Assembly: GCF_944380985.1 (NCBI RefSeq)
Contig: NZ_CALWJJ010000007.1
Location: 1-64,000 of the forward strand
Length of the DNA stretch: 64,000 nt
Source: an uncultured Agathobaculum sp.
GTDB lineage: Bacteria; Bacillota; Clostridia; Oscillospirales; Butyricicoccaceae
Reading direction: 5' to 3'
How positions within the stretch are numbered: position 1 is the stretch's first letter; each line of letters opens with the position of its first letter. Both the position numbers and the translations under genes were made by a program. Below, piece after piece: positions 17,743 through 28,330 of the stretch. A model generated the notes under the pieces. The model had not been told where the DNA came from. It saw nothing but the letters and a program-made list of their open reading frames with translations, and did not search any database.

Positions 17743-19068
17743 TTATTTTTTATCGCCGCGCTCGCGGATCACCATGCGCACTGGCGTACCGGTCAGCCCG
17801 AATACCTCGCGGATCTGGTTTTCTAGATACCGCTGATACGAAAAATGGAACAGGCGCGCATCGTTGCAAAAACAGACGAAGGTCGGCGGGCAGGTTGCAG
17901 CCTGCGTTATATAGAAAATACGCAGGCGACGGCCTTTATCAGTTGGCGGCTGCACGCGCGCGGTCGCCTCGGCGAGAATGGAGTTGAGCCGTCCGGTCGG
18001 AATACGCATATGGTTTTGTTCGTAAACCTCATGGATGACTGCAAACAGCTTGTCTACACGCTGGCCGGTCTGCGCTGAAATAAACAGCACAGGCGCATAG
18101 GGCATATAGGCCAGCCCCTCGCGCACGCGCAGCGTGTATTCCTTCATCGTAGAGCCGTCTTTCTCGACAAGATCCCACTTGTTGACTACGATAATGCATC
18201 CTTTACCCGCATTATGCGCCTCACCCGCGATCTTGGTATCCTGCTCAGTCACGCCCTCAGTCGCATCGATCATAATAACGCACACATCCGCACGCTCTAC
18301 CGCAAGCAGCGAGCGCATAACCGAGTATTTTTCAATGTTTTCGTCCACCTTGCTCTTTCTGCGGATACCCGCAGTATCGATAAAGGTAAACTTGCCGTGC
18401 GCGTTGTCCAGATTGGCGTCCACACTGTCGCGCGTCGTGCCTGCAATGTTGGAAACGATCACGCGCTCCTCGCCGAGCACGCGGTTGAGTAAACTCGATT
18501 TGCCAACGTTTGGCTTGCCGATCAGCGCAACGCGGATGCGTTCTTCCTGCTGCTCATTCTCATCCTCTGGCGGGAAGTGCTCATATGCCGCATCCAGCAG
18601 CTCACCCATGCCATAGCCATGCAGAGCAGAGATACCATACGGCTCGCCAAGTCCCAGGTTATAGAACTCGTAAAACTCAGGCTCGGGCGCACCCGGCTTG
18701 TCACACTTGTTGACTACAAGCACAATCGGCTTGCCCGAGCGCAGCAGCATAGCAGCCACATCCTGATCGGCCGCAGTAATGCCCGTGCGCAGGTCGGTGA
18801 TAAAGAGGATAACATCCGCATGTGAGATCGCGGTCTCCGCCTGAAAGCGCATAAACTGCAAAATTTCATCATCATTATTTGGCTCGATACCGCCTGTATC
18901 AATAATGGTAAAATCGCGGCCACGCCAGTCGCTTTCAGCATACAGCCGGTCACGAGTGACACCGGGTGTATCCTCAACGATCGACAGACGTTTGCCTGCC
19001 AAGCGGTTAAACAGTTGGCTTTTGCCTACGTTCGGCCGGCCGACGATCGCCACAATTGGTTTTGCCAT
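17743..19068 (-). CDS. der: ribosome biogenesis GTPase Der (EngA)
   Basis: Der has two tandem GTPase domains and helps assemble the 50S subunit. The P-loops are GRPNVGKSQLF and GKPNVGKSSLL; NKCD and NKWD are the two G4 motifs. A KH-like C-terminal domain follows, with VRMVIRERGDKK at the end. At 441 residues it has the normal length. It sits between the PDZ/radical-SAM gene and plsY in one operon. Confidence 0.97.
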   Translation of the reverse strand: MAKPIVAIVGRPNVGKSQLFNRLAGKRLSIVEDTPGVTRDRLYAESDWRGRDFTIIDTGGIEPNNDDEILQFMRFQAETAISHADVILFITDLRTGITAADQDVAAMLLRSGKPIVLVVNKCDKPGAPEPEFYEFYNLGLGEPYGISALHGYGMGELLDAAYEHFPPEDENEQQEERIRVALIGKPNVGKSSLLNRVLGEERVIVSNIAGTTRDSVDANLDNAHGKFTFIDTAGIRRKSKVDENIEKYSVMRSLLAVERADVCVIMIDATEGVTEQDTKIAGEAHNAGKGCIIVVNKWDLVEKDGSTMKEYTLRVREGLAYMPYAPVLFISAQTGQRVDKLFAVIHEVYEQNHMRIPTGRLNSILAEATARVQPPTDKGRRLRIFYITQAATCPPTFVCFCNDARLFHFSYQRYLENQIREVFGLTGTPVRMVIRERGDKK

Positions 19069-19095
19069 AGGGGCTTCCTCCTTTTATCGCGCGGA

Positions 19096-20400
19096 TCAGT
19101 CCTCAAATATCTTCGCAAGCAGGTCGGCGCCGTCGATCTCGACCGGCACGATCGGCACGCCGATTGCCTTGGAAACCTGTGCCGGCGTATAGTCATCCAG
19201 GAACACATCGCCGCCATCGCGCAGCATATTGGCCGAGATGAGCACCCGCTCTCCCAGCGCGCGCCCTTTGAGCTGTGCAATCAGATCCTGCCCGGTGATG
19301 AGGCCTGCAACTGAGACACGCTCGCCGAAGAAATCGTTTCGTATCTGCACTACTTTGCCGTTTAAATTATCGCATCTTGCATCCGCCTCGTCAAGCAAAA
19401 CCGAAAGCGACGGCGCAGCAGCCGCCCCGGTTGCAACCGTAAACGGGCGCGCACTCCGTCCTACATAATCGGGCAGCGCGAGGCGAAACTCCTCCATAAA
19501 CAGCGGCAGCATGCCGATGCCATTTTCAAACTGTGTAAATTCCTCATAATAGTCTGTATCAGGCAGCGGACGCTCGGCTTTGAGATACAGCTCATCGCCG
19601 CACCAGACAAGGTGCGTGCCAAGCTCCTCCACACACTGCTGCGCAAACGGCTCAACAATATCAATGATCGCCCGCGCGCCCTCTTTATCTGTTGCCTCAA
19701 GAGGATACAGCCCTTCACGGTGCCTGGTTTGTCCGAAAGGCACAACCGATATGGTTTTTACTGCGGGATAGAGCTTTTTCAGATCATGCAGCGAACGGCG
19801 CAGCTCATCGCCGTCGTTTAACCCTTTGCAGATAACCAGCTGGCAGTTCATCGTAATGCCGCCTTCAGCAAAGCGGTCCATGATTTTAAGCGACTCGCCC
19901 GCACGCCTGTGCTGCAACATTTTGACGCGAAGATCCGGGTTTGTCGTCTGCACCGAGATATTGACCGGCGAGATGCGCATGCGTATCATGCGATCGACAT
20001 CCGCCTCCGATAAGTTGGTCAACGTAATATAGTTTCCCATCAAAAAGGACATACGTGCATCGTCATCCTTAATATAGAGGGTACGGCGCATGCCTTTGGG
20101 CAGCTGGTCGATAAAGCAAAACACGCATTTGTTGGAGCATTGCTTCATCTTATCCATCAGGTAATGCTCAAAATTCAGGCCGAGCGGCTCGCCCGCCTGC
20201 TTTTTTATGCGCACCTCGCGTATGGTCGCGCCGTCCTGTCCGAGTATCTGAAGCGTCAGGCGCTCGTCATAGCTATAAAATTTGTAATCGAGCACATCAC
20301 GGATCGCTACGCCATCGATCTGAATCAGCGTCTCCCCTGCTTGCAGTCTCGCGTGCGCTGCCGGACTGTTCTCATCTACGCTGGTAATCTTCGCTGCCAT
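19096..20400 (-). CDS. DUF512 family protein: PDZ domain plus radical-SAM-like Fe-S region
   Basis: The 434 residues open with a PDZ-like domain (ITSVDENSPAAHARLQAGE). A cysteine cluster follows, CSNKCVFCFIDQLPKGMR (near residue 108), with the spacing C-x3-C-x2-C of radical SAM proteins, then a barrel-like region and a C-terminal DUF512 domain. Homologues are often beside der in Clostridia. No reaction is established to my knowledge. The start has GGGGAGGG upstream. Confidence 0.88.
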   Translation of the reverse strand: MAAKITSVDENSPAAHARLQAGETLIQIDGVAIRDVLDYKFYSYDERLTLQILGQDGATIREVRIKKQAGEPLGLNFEHYLMDKMKQCSNKCVFCFIDQLPKGMRRTLYIKDDDARMSFLMGNYITLTNLSEADVDRMIRMRISPVNISVQTTNPDLRVKMLQHRRAGESLKIMDRFAEGGITMNCQLVICKGLNDGDELRRSLHDLKKLYPAVKTISVVPFGQTRHREGLYPLEATDKEGARAIIDIVEPFAQQCVEELGTHLVWCGDELYLKAERPLPDTDYYEEFTQFENGIGMLPLFMEEFRLALPDYVGRSARPFTVATGAAAAPSLSVLLDEADARCDNLNGKVVQIRNDFFGERVSVAGLITGQDLIAQLKGRALGERVLISANMLRDGGDVFLDDYTPAQVSKAIGVPIVPVEIDGADLLAKIFED

Positions 20401-20494
20401 TGTATCCCTCCCCTCAGTTCACATCCTTTGTTATGCGCACCACATCAGCGCGCACGCTCCTCTATTTAACCCGCACAATAGCAGATGGAGCAAA

Positions 20495-20533
20495 ACGAAA
20501 AAAATGGAGAAGCCGTCTGCCGCCTTCTCCATT
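20495..20533 (-). terminator. rho-independent terminator of yceD-rpmF
   Basis: AATGGAGAAG (20503-20512) pairs with CTTCTCCATT (20524-20533), and the minus strand continues TTTTTTTCG. Confidence 0.85.
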
Positions 20534-20552
20534 TCCTGTTTCTGATTTCGCC

Positions 20553-20735
20553 TTACGCTTCCTTGGCGACAACCTGACGGCCGTTATAATGGCCGCAGTT
20601 CTTGCACATTCTGTGCGCCAGCTTCATCTCACCGCACTGCGGGCACTTTACCATGCCGGGCAGGGAGAGCTTCCAGTGGGAGTTACGGCGCTTATCTCGA
20701 CGGGCCTTGGATACCTTTCTCTTCGGTACTGCCAT
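20553..20735 (-). CDS. rpmF: 50S ribosomal protein bL32
   Basis: This 60-residue ribosomal protein starts [17 protein letters not shown] and keeps a four-cysteine zinc site, [32 protein letters not shown] precedes the ATG at 20735; the frame stays open further upstream but that part is not coding. It follows yceD, the usual partner. Confidence 0.97.
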   Translation of the reverse strand: MAVPKRKVSKARRDKRRNSHWKLSLPGMVKCPQCGEMKLAHRMCKNCGHYNGRQVVAKEA

Positions 20736-20775
20736 GGTGGATACACCTCCTACTCTTTCTTCATATATTACTCGG

Positions 20776-21288
20776 TTAATGTTCGCCCTTGTCTGAACGA
20801 AGCAGGGCGCGCAGCGCAGCAAATCGGGGATCAAACTGCTGCGTTTCACAGCCGCAGTCGACCGTATTGCGGTCGGCGCCACAGTGCGGGCAGAGGCCTT
20901 TGCAGTCCTCCTTGCACAGATAAGTCATCTGTACCTGCAGGATCAATGCCGGCACCAATACGTCCGCAGGATCCACGCTGTCACCGGTCAGCACGAAAAG
21001 ATCGTCCTCTTCCTCAGCCTCGCTATCATCTGTCAATACGGTGTCCACCTCAGCTGTCAACAGAATATCAAGCGGTTTGAGACAGCGTGCGCAGGCTGTG
21101 GAATAGATCGCTTTGATCGTTCCTTTGAGCCGCAAGACACCGCTTTCGTTAGAAACCTCGCCGCTGATCTGGACAGGGCCTTGGAACGGCTTTGCACCAT
21201 AAAGCACTTCTTCCCGCAGGTCAATTTTTTCATTAAACTGGATAGAAGCATGGTGAGAAGCTGTCAACAGTTTTAAATCAATCTTCAT
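20776..21288 (-). CDS. yceD: YceD/DUF177 family protein (23S rRNA accumulation)
   Basis: DUF177 proteins help 23S rRNA accumulate in bacteria and plastids. The 170 residues contain CARCLKPL and, near the end, the zinc-knuckle-like [13 protein letters not shown], and an acidic stretch DSEAEEEDD. Its place directly before rpmF is the conserved arrangement. The start ATG lies 25 bases after a strong promoter. Confidence 0.93.
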   Translation of the reverse strand: MKIDLKLLTASHHASIQFNEKIDLREEVLYGAKPFQGPVQISGEVSNESGVLRLKGTIKAIYSTACARCLKPLDILLTAEVDTVLTDDSEAEEEDDLFVLTGDSVDPADVLVPALILQVQMTYLCKEDCKGLCPHCGADRNTVDCGCETQQFDPRFAALRALLRSDKGEH

Positions 21289-21312
21289 GTCAACCTCACA
21301 TGGTACTAAGAT

Positions 21313-21342
21313 AGTATACTACAAGTAATCTTGCTTTGTCAA
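21313..21342 (-). promoter_or_regulatory. sigma-A promoter of yceD-rpmF
   Basis: Perfect TTGACA (21342-21337), an 18-base spacer and TATACT (21318-21313) on the minus strand. Confidence 0.8.
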
Positions 21343-21466
21343 CCAAAAAATGCACGTCGTTTCTCGTTTTCCCAAGCTTTCGCGCATGGCGTTTGCCTCT
21401 TCCCTTTTTGAGTACAATGCAGTATACTGAAAACATACAATATGCGCGAGAAAAGGAAGCTTTACT

Positions 21467-22435
21467 TTGAAAGAATATTATATCACAAAAAACGACAGTG
21501 GACAACGCCTGAACAAGTTTCTCGAAAAAGCGGTGCCGCGCCTGACCGGCGGCATGATGCACAAATACTTGCGCCTCAAACGCATCAAGGTCAACGGCCG
21601 CCGCACCGAAGCTGCCTACCGCCTGCTTGAGGGCGACAAAATCCAGCTTTACCTCAACGATGAATACTTTGAAGCCCCGCAGGAAAAAGAAGCGTTTCGC
21701 AGCATCGTACAGCCGCGGGTGCGCATCGTCTATGAGGATGTGCACATCCTGCTGGCGGACAAACAGCCCGGCATGGTCGTCCACGCGGACGAACGCGGCG
21801 ATGCCAATACACTGATTGCGCACATCCAAGCCTATCTCTATCAATCGGGCGCGTGGCAACCAAACGATGCCGCCTCCTTCACCCCCGCCTTGTGCAATCG
21901 CATTGACCGAAACACCGGCGGCATTGTTATCGCCGCCAAGACGGCGGAGGCGCTGCGTATTCTCAATGATAAAATTAAGGAGCGCGAGCTTGAAAAGCGC
22001 TATCTTTGCATTGTACATGGCCGGCCGCAGCCGGATGAAGGGCTGATCGAAAACTATCTTCGGCGTGACGAAAAGCGCAAGCGGGTAACGCTGCACAAGA
22101 CCCGTGTGCCCGGCGCCAAGACCGCGCGCACGCGCTATCGCACGCTGGCGTCCGCAGGGCGTCTATCGCTCGTTGAATGCGAGCTGCTCACTGGACGCAC
22201 ACACCAGATTCGCGCGCACATGGCCTCCATTGGTTGTCCGCTTTTGGGCGATGGAAAATATGGCACAAACGAGTTAAACCGCCCTTATGGCGAGAGTAGT
22301 CAGGCGCTGTATGCCTATCGACTTACGTTCCGCTTTACTAAGGATGCAGGCGCACTTGCCTATCTAAACGAAAAAAGCTTTACCATGCGCGACATTCCAT
22401 TTGTCAAAAAATACTTTCCCGGCTTTGTGCTATAA
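21467..22435 (+). CDS. RluA family pseudouridine synthase
   Basis: This enzyme isomerises uridines in rRNA or tRNA. The 322 residues have an N-terminal S4 domain (KYLRLKRIKVNGRR), the catalytic Asp in NRIDRNTGG, and later GRTHQIRAHMASIGCPLLGD. The target base cannot be told from sequence. TTG is the start, seven bases after AAAAGGAAG. It is monocistronic, in a short run against the minus-strand bias. Confidence 0.93.
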   Translation: MKEYYITKNDSGQRLNKFLEKAVPRLTGGMMHKYLRLKRIKVNGRRTEAAYRLLEGDKIQLYLNDEYFEAPQEKEAFRSIVQPRVRIVYEDVHILLADKQPGMVVHADERGDANTLIAHIQAYLYQSGAWQPNDAASFTPALCNRIDRNTGGIVIAAKTAEALRILNDKIKERELEKRYLCIVHGRPQPDEGLIENYLRRDEKRKRVTLHKTRVPGAKTARTRYRTLASAGRLSLVECELLTGRTHQIRAHMASIGCPLLGDGKYGTNELNRPYGESSQALYAYRLTFRFTKDAGALAYLNEKSFTMRDIPFVKKYFPGFVL

Positions 22436-22464
22436 AAAACTCCGGCATAAGCCGGAGTTTTTTT
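22434..22464. terminator. bidirectional terminator between RluA-type and deacetylase genes
   Basis: ACTCCGGC-ATAA-GCCGGAGT (22439-22458) is flanked by A6 on the left and T7 on the right, so it can end both converging transcripts. Confidence 0.9.
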
Positions 22465-22476
22465 ACAATTTGATTT

Positions 22477-24228
22477 TTATCCCTCTATACTCGTATACAC
22501 CTTGCCCGGTTCAAGCGATATGCCCTTGACAGCCGCAAGCTCGGACACGGTTACAAATGCATAAGTCTTGTCTGTACGGCTTTGCAGTTCATCAATCGCG
22601 GCAAGCACGCCCTCGATCGTGCCATCATAAAGGTCGTGCATCAGAATGATCGCCCCATCCTGCGCCTGATCCAAAATATTTTGTTTAACGCTCTCGGGAT
22701 CGGTCTTTGTCTTCCAATCCAGCGTATCGACATCCCAGTTGATGATGGGCAAGCCAAGTTCCTTCATCACGGCTTTTACCCTGTCATCATAGGCGCCACC
22801 CACCGGACGCATCACGGTGGGCCGTGCGCCGCAGTACTGCTCGATCAACCGACTGTTGGACTCGACCTCCTCACGGATCTCGGCCTCGCTCAATGCGGTC
22901 AGCATCTGCATCGGATGGTTCATCGTATGGTTGCCAAGCTCATGGCCCTCCGCCAGATAGCGGGAGCAATGCGAATTAAAATCTTTGATACGGTAGCCGC
23001 ACATAAAGAAAGTCGCGTGCGCGCCGCGTTCCTTAAGCCCGTCGAGCAGGGTTGCGGTCATGCCATTCGGATAGCCGTCCTTTACACCGGTCGGGCCATC
23101 GTCAAAGGTCAGCGCAATGTAAACATCTGCGTCCGGGATGTCCTCACTGATTGCCTCGGCCAGGCCGCCTGTCATGGTGTTAAGGTAGGCTTTCTGGCTG
23201 TCATAGCCCTCAAGCGGCATATCGGTAAAGGCATATGTTCCTTCGCCGAGATCCGTGTAGTATTTACCAGTCAGCACGGCGAATAGCTGCGCCGACACAT
23301 AAAATTTGCCGGACTCCCCATCCTGATAGACGCTGATCTCGCCGCCTTTGGTGCGCTCACCGTTCACCTTTACCTTGCCGTCGGTACGGATGGTGGCGTC
23401 AATGCCGTTATAGGTAACTGTCCATTCTTCTTTGCCATCGAACAGAGCGGTACCGCCAAGCGAGGCCATTGCAGCCTTGAGCGGCACATACCGCGTGCCA
23501 TCCTGTTCAATCGCTGCGCTGCCGCGTTTGCCCTGCTCCTCGGACATCCTTTTATTCAGGCCGTCCGCAACGAGCATGTCTGAATCCGTGCGCATCAGTA
23601 TGCTGCCGGCTGAAACCTGCTTGGTCGACGGACCAAGTGCTTTCAGCGCCTGCGCTGTGATGCCATCAAGCTTTTGAGCGTCCAGCTCCTTCTTGGATTG
23701 AGAAACGATCACAAGGTCGCCCTGCTCCGGACCGACTTCTCCAACTTGCCACGAAAAAGCCCGGCATACATCTGTTACTGGAACAAATGTCAGACCGTTC
23801 TTTAACTCTGGCGCGGCGGAGAGCGTCTGGTTCTGATCGTTAAATGTCAGCATAGCGCTTCCCACCTGTATGTGCGCAGTATTGTTTTTATAAGCAAGCG
23901 TTGCCGCAGTGCCGTCGTTGTTCCAGGACAGTACAAGACCCAGATTTTCACACAGCGAATCGAGCGGAACAAGCGCTACGCCGCTTGCGTTGCGATAGGG
24001 CGCAGAGCCAAGTTCGACCGTTTTATCATCCTGAAAGGCACGGCTGTTGCCCATTTGATAGACCAGCTGGTTTTGATCTCCACCAAAAACCGCGCCGGAA
24101 ATCCCCTTTGAAATCTGAAATGCAACCGGTATCGCAATGATAATAACCAGAACTAGCGCAGCAAGCACCCCATAATGACTGTTGCGTCGACGACGGCGAT
24201 AACGCCGGTACGCCGGTTGGCGTTGCAT
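22477..24228 (-). CDS. membrane-anchored polysaccharide deacetylase with copper-amine-oxidase-N-like domains
   Basis: After an Arg-rich cytoplasmic start (RRYRRRRR) there is one membrane anchor (about residues 22-40). Residues about 50-330 hold repeats of the CuAO_N1 type (LVPLDSLCENLG, FVPVTDVCRAFSW, YVPLKAAMASLGG), common wall-associated modules in Clostridia. The NodB deacetylase domain covers about 369-565: TFDDGPT with Asp376 and Asp377, metal ligands His434 and His438 in NHTMNHP, MRPVGGAYDD, and LMHDLYDGT. It probably removes acetyl groups from peptidoglycan or another glycan outside the membrane. Confidence 0.93.
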   Translation of the reverse strand: MQRQPAYRRYRRRRRNSHYGVLAALVLVIIIAIPVAFQISKGISGAVFGGDQNQLVYQMGNSRAFQDDKTVELGSAPYRNASGVALVPLDSLCENLGLVLSWNNDGTAATLAYKNNTAHIQVGSAMLTFNDQNQTLSAAPELKNGLTFVPVTDVCRAFSWQVGEVGPEQGDLVIVSQSKKELDAQKLDGITAQALKALGPSTKQVSAGSILMRTDSDMLVADGLNKRMSEEQGKRGSAAIEQDGTRYVPLKAAMASLGGTALFDGKEEWTVTYNGIDATIRTDGKVKVNGERTKGGEISVYQDGESGKFYVSAQLFAVLTGKYYTDLGEGTYAFTDMPLEGYDSQKAYLNTMTGGLAEAISEDIPDADVYIALTFDDGPTGVKDGYPNGMTATLLDGLKERGAHATFFMCGYRIKDFNSHCSRYLAEGHELGNHTMNHPMQMLTALSEAEIREEVESNSRLIEQYCGARPTVMRPVGGAYDDRVKAVMKELGLPIINWDVDTLDWKTKTDPESVKQNILDQAQDGAIILMHDLYDGTIEGVLAAIDELQSRTDKTYAFVTVSELAAVKGISLEPGKVYTSIEG

Positions 24229-24272
24229 TATCCGTTCATCCCTTCCTACTTTTTATATATCTCTAATAATAT

Positions 24273-24300
24273 ATTATAGCGATCCAATCCTATAAATAAA
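24273..24300 (-). promoter_or_regulatory. probable promoter of the deacetylase gene
   Basis: TATAAT (24278-24273) with a weak TTTATT 16 bases upstream on the minus strand, in an AT-rich 89-bp gap. Confidence 0.5.
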
Positions 24301-24317
24301 GTTACATTCCCGTTAAT

Positions 24318-25198
24318 TTATTGTATTCCTACGCAAATCGCTTCGTCTAGCAGCTGTACGCCCACACCGAGCAAGTGTGGACCGACATACGAGCCAAGCG
24401 TACAGTCGATCTCCCCCTCAAGGAAATACCGAAAGTCGGGCAGGGCTTTTTGCGCCCCGCGCCGAATTGCCACTAGTTCGTCCAGGCAATCCCCATGCGC
24501 GGCTGCTAGGTTATATGTTGCATCCGGCGACACAAGCGCCGCTGTCATCTGCACCATTTTTCCATAGCCGCTTTCCGGCCACGCACCTTTGCCACATTGA
24601 CCAGCTCACCCTCAGCTGTAAAAGAGAGGATCGGCTTAATTTGCAGCAGCGTTCCTGTTACCGCCGAAATTTTTCCGATCCGCCCGCCTTTTTGTAGATA
24701 TTCCAACGTATTGACGCAAAAAAACACATAGGTATTTCGAATAAGATACGGGATAGCCGCGATAAGTTCATTCCACTGCCACCCCTGCTCAATCCACCGA
24801 GCTGCCTGAATCACTGTCATGCCGATGCCAAGCGAGCCACTTCGCGAGTCAAATACAGCCGCCTCCAGGCCGACTGTCTGCTCGCAGATCAGCCGTATCA
24901 AATTGCAGGTTCCGCTAAGTCCTGCCGACAGGTGGATCGCAAGCACCTTTGTATAACCCGCCTTTTTAATTTGCTCAAGCACCCTTTCAACCGCATCGCC
25001 GCTAGGCAGCGTGGTCTTTGGCATCTCGTGCGGCAGACGATGATACACCTCAGCCGGTGTGATGTCGATACCGTCAGCATATTCGCCATCTGAAAAAATC
25101 AGTTTAAGTGGCACAATATAAATATCATACTGCTTTTGCAGCGCTGCCGGAATATCCGCGCAGGAATCTGTCAGCAGTGCGATCTTCTGCTTATTCAT
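24318..25198 (-). pseudogene. DegV family fatty-acid-binding protein, frameshifted
   Basis: Frame one (25198-24545) encodes 217 residues: TDSCADIP, the lipid-site Ser in HLSAGLSGTCN, and GRIGKISAVTGTLLQIKP. It then runs into a stop after RKAAMEKWCR. The minus frame ending at 24318 continues the family with MVQMTAALVSPDATYNLAAAH. The two parts join in an A5 run (24557-24561 as T5 on the plus strand): six A would restore MEKMVQM and a protein of about 293 residues, the normal DegV length. So a one-base deletion, real or from sequencing, is the simplest reading. DegV/FakB proteins carry fatty acids to the FakA kinase. Confidence 0.85.
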
Positions 25199-25209
25199 AT
25201 CATTTTCCT

Positions 25210-25398
25210 TTATAGTTCCTCTCCCGCACTCCAGTTGATTAGGTGTGGAGACGGCTCGGGCTTATCTTGTCCGGGCGGCTGGACCTTGACGCCGAAAAAG
25301 TCATACCACTGGCCGCAAACGTCACATTGCCATGCCAGTGCCGCAGTCTCGTCCATAATATAGATTTCATTTCCACATTGACAGGTCAGGATCGTCAT
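25210..25398 (-). CDS. small zinc-ribbon protein, 62 residues
   Basis: The protein has Cys6, Cys8, Cys25 and Cys28 (TCQCG and CDVCGQWYDF), enough for one zinc ribbon, then a Pro-rich tail. GAAGGG precedes the ATG at 25398. It is first in a two-gene unit, 11 bases upstream of degV, and has a strong promoter with a palindrome. I do not know its function. Confidence 0.8.
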   Translation of the reverse strand: MTILTCQCGNEIYIMDETAALAWQCDVCGQWYDFFGVKVQPPGQDKPEPSPHLINWSAGEEL

Positions 25399-25431
25399 TT
25401 TTTCCCTTCTTCATCCTTTAACGGAGCCATT

Positions 25432-25447
25432 TAATTTATATAAATTA
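25432..25447. repeat. perfect 16-bp palindrome at the promoter of the zinc-ribbon/degV unit
   Basis: TAATTTATATAAATTA equals its own reverse complement. It begins at the edge of the -10 box and covers the expected transcription start, the typical place for a repressor operator. Confidence 0.6.
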
Positions 25448-25475
25448 GTATATCATATTGCTTGAAAAATGTCGA
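25447..25475 (-). promoter_or_regulatory. sigma-A promoter of zinc ribbon and degV
   Basis: TCGACA (25475-25470), 17-base spacer, TGA plus TATACT (25452-25447): one mismatch in each box and an extended -10. Confidence 0.75.
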
Positions 25476-25511
25476 TATGCGCCACGAGCAATGCAGCTAT
25501 TTTTTTGCGTC

Positions 25512-25536
25512 AAAGCCGCCTAAAAAGGCGGCTTTG
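25512..25536 (-). terminator. hairpin after the collagen-like gene
   Basis: AAAGCCGCC and GGCGGCTTT form a near-perfect stem around TTTTTA on the minus strand. The following U-run is interrupted (GACGCAAAAAAAT), so it may be a weak terminator. Confidence 0.55.
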
Positions 25537-25558
25537 GCTCTGTTTTCTCTTTTGGCGG

Positions 25559-27007
<1,449 letters not shown>

Positions 27008-27060
27008 ATCGTTCTTCCTTTCAAGGAATTTGCCAAAGCAATAGGCTCCGGCACTTCATC

Positions 27061-28161
27061 CTATGCCTCGACCGACCCAGCTGACACCCCGGCCTCCTTT
27101 TCGGCAAAATAGCGGCGGTTGTATGCTACTGCCTGGGAAGACGGCTGATAGATCGCTGCACGCTCATTCCAGATTGCCGCCTGCGCTCGATCCCCCATTC
27201 GATCACAGCAGACACACAGCCCGAGGCACGGCACATATCCATAGCAGGGCTGATAGACAAACCCACCGCGTTCGGGATGGCAGGGTGCGTGCAGTGCAGC
27301 TCGATACCAGAACGCCGCTTGCTCGATCTGGCCATCCTCCAACGCGAGTGAGCCAAGCGCGCAGCAGGTTTCTCCCCGCGGGTAATCAATGGCAAACGAG
27401 CGCACAAGCGCGTGCCTTGCCTCTTCCCTCATGCCCGATGCAAGCAAGCATTCGGCTAAATTACGGCAGGCTTCAACCCGGTTTTCAACCCAGCCATCTG
27501 GCCGATCTAAAAAATCTGTAAATGCCTGTATGGCAGCCTGGTACTGCCCATCAGCCATTAACTCACGCGCATAGTAAAATTGCGCGCGGGTATCAAGTTC
27601 TTCACCATGCGCCAGGATATGCTCATAGATTTGCAGGTTGCGCCTGCTACCGCCGCCTGTTTCCGGCTTTTTGTGACTAACCGCCGCATCGCGGTAAATC
27701 ACCCTGCCCGACGGCACAATACACTCATGCACCGCACCCTGCCAGCAAAATCCCGACGCGCGGCGGAGCAGCCGTTCCCTGTAATAAGTAAACGACGGTC
27801 TGCCCTGTTCATCAAACGCCGTGTGATACGGCAGCATTACAACGTCTACTTGACCATCCAGCTCATTCTTGACCTGCAAAAAACGTTCTCTGTCCATGGG
27901 TTCGATCACATCGTCCGCGTCGAGCCATAAAATATAGTCCATGGACGCCTGTGCAAACGAGTAATTGCGCGCGGCTGCAAAATTATCGCACCATGCAAAT
28001 TCCCGCACGATTCCATATGTCGCAGCAATCTCCTTTGTGCGATCTGTTGATCCGGTGTCTGTTACGATAATCTCATCCGCAATTTCCCGTACGCTGTCCA
28101 GGCAGCGGGCGAGTACCGCCTGCTCATCCCGAACAATCATGCATAGACTGATGGTTGCCAT
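27061..28161 (-). CDS. family 2 glycosyltransferase with C-terminal TPR-like helices
   Basis: The N-terminal GT-A domain has SLCMIVRDEQAVLARCLDSV, TDTGSTDRT and the DxD-type WLDADDVIEP. After about residue 190 there are repeats of helix pairs (FYYARELMADGQYQAAIQAF) typical of TPRs. Related enzymes glycosylate proteins (for example SunS). The collagen-like gene follows at 53 bases, so it is the best substrate candidate; that is inference. A possible promoter is TTGGCA-17-TACAGT at about 28210-28240. Confidence 0.88.
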   Translation of the reverse strand: MATISLCMIVRDEQAVLARCLDSVREIADEIIVTDTGSTDRTKEIAATYGIVREFAWCDNFAAARNYSFAQASMDYILWLDADDVIEPMDRERFLQVKNELDGQVDVVMLPYHTAFDEQGRPSFTYYRERLLRRASGFCWQGAVHECIVPSGRVIYRDAAVSHKKPETGGGSRRNLQIYEHILAHGEELDTRAQFYYARELMADGQYQAAIQAFTDFLDRPDGWVENRVEACRNLAECLLASGMREEARHALVRSFAIDYPRGETCCALGSLALEDGQIEQAAFWYRAALHAPCHPERGGFVYQPCYGYVPCLGLCVCCDRMGDRAQAAIWNERAAIYQPSSQAVAYNRRYFAEKEAGVSAGSVEA

Positions 28162-28330
28162 AAAAACTCCCTCCCGCTCAGCCTATGCCGCCTCGTGCAG
28201 ATTGGATACCCAGCAGTTCCACTGTAAAATTTTGCAACAGGTTTGCCAAATTCCGCGTCTGATCTCTATTTTTTTCCATAAGAATGCTTTATAATAAAAT
28301 GGAAATAAATGTTATCCGGAGGTACCTGTT

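Noticed and set aside
21296-22096. 266-codon open frame antisense to the RluA-type gene
   Set aside because: No start signal, and the plus frame encodes a clear pseudouridine synthase.
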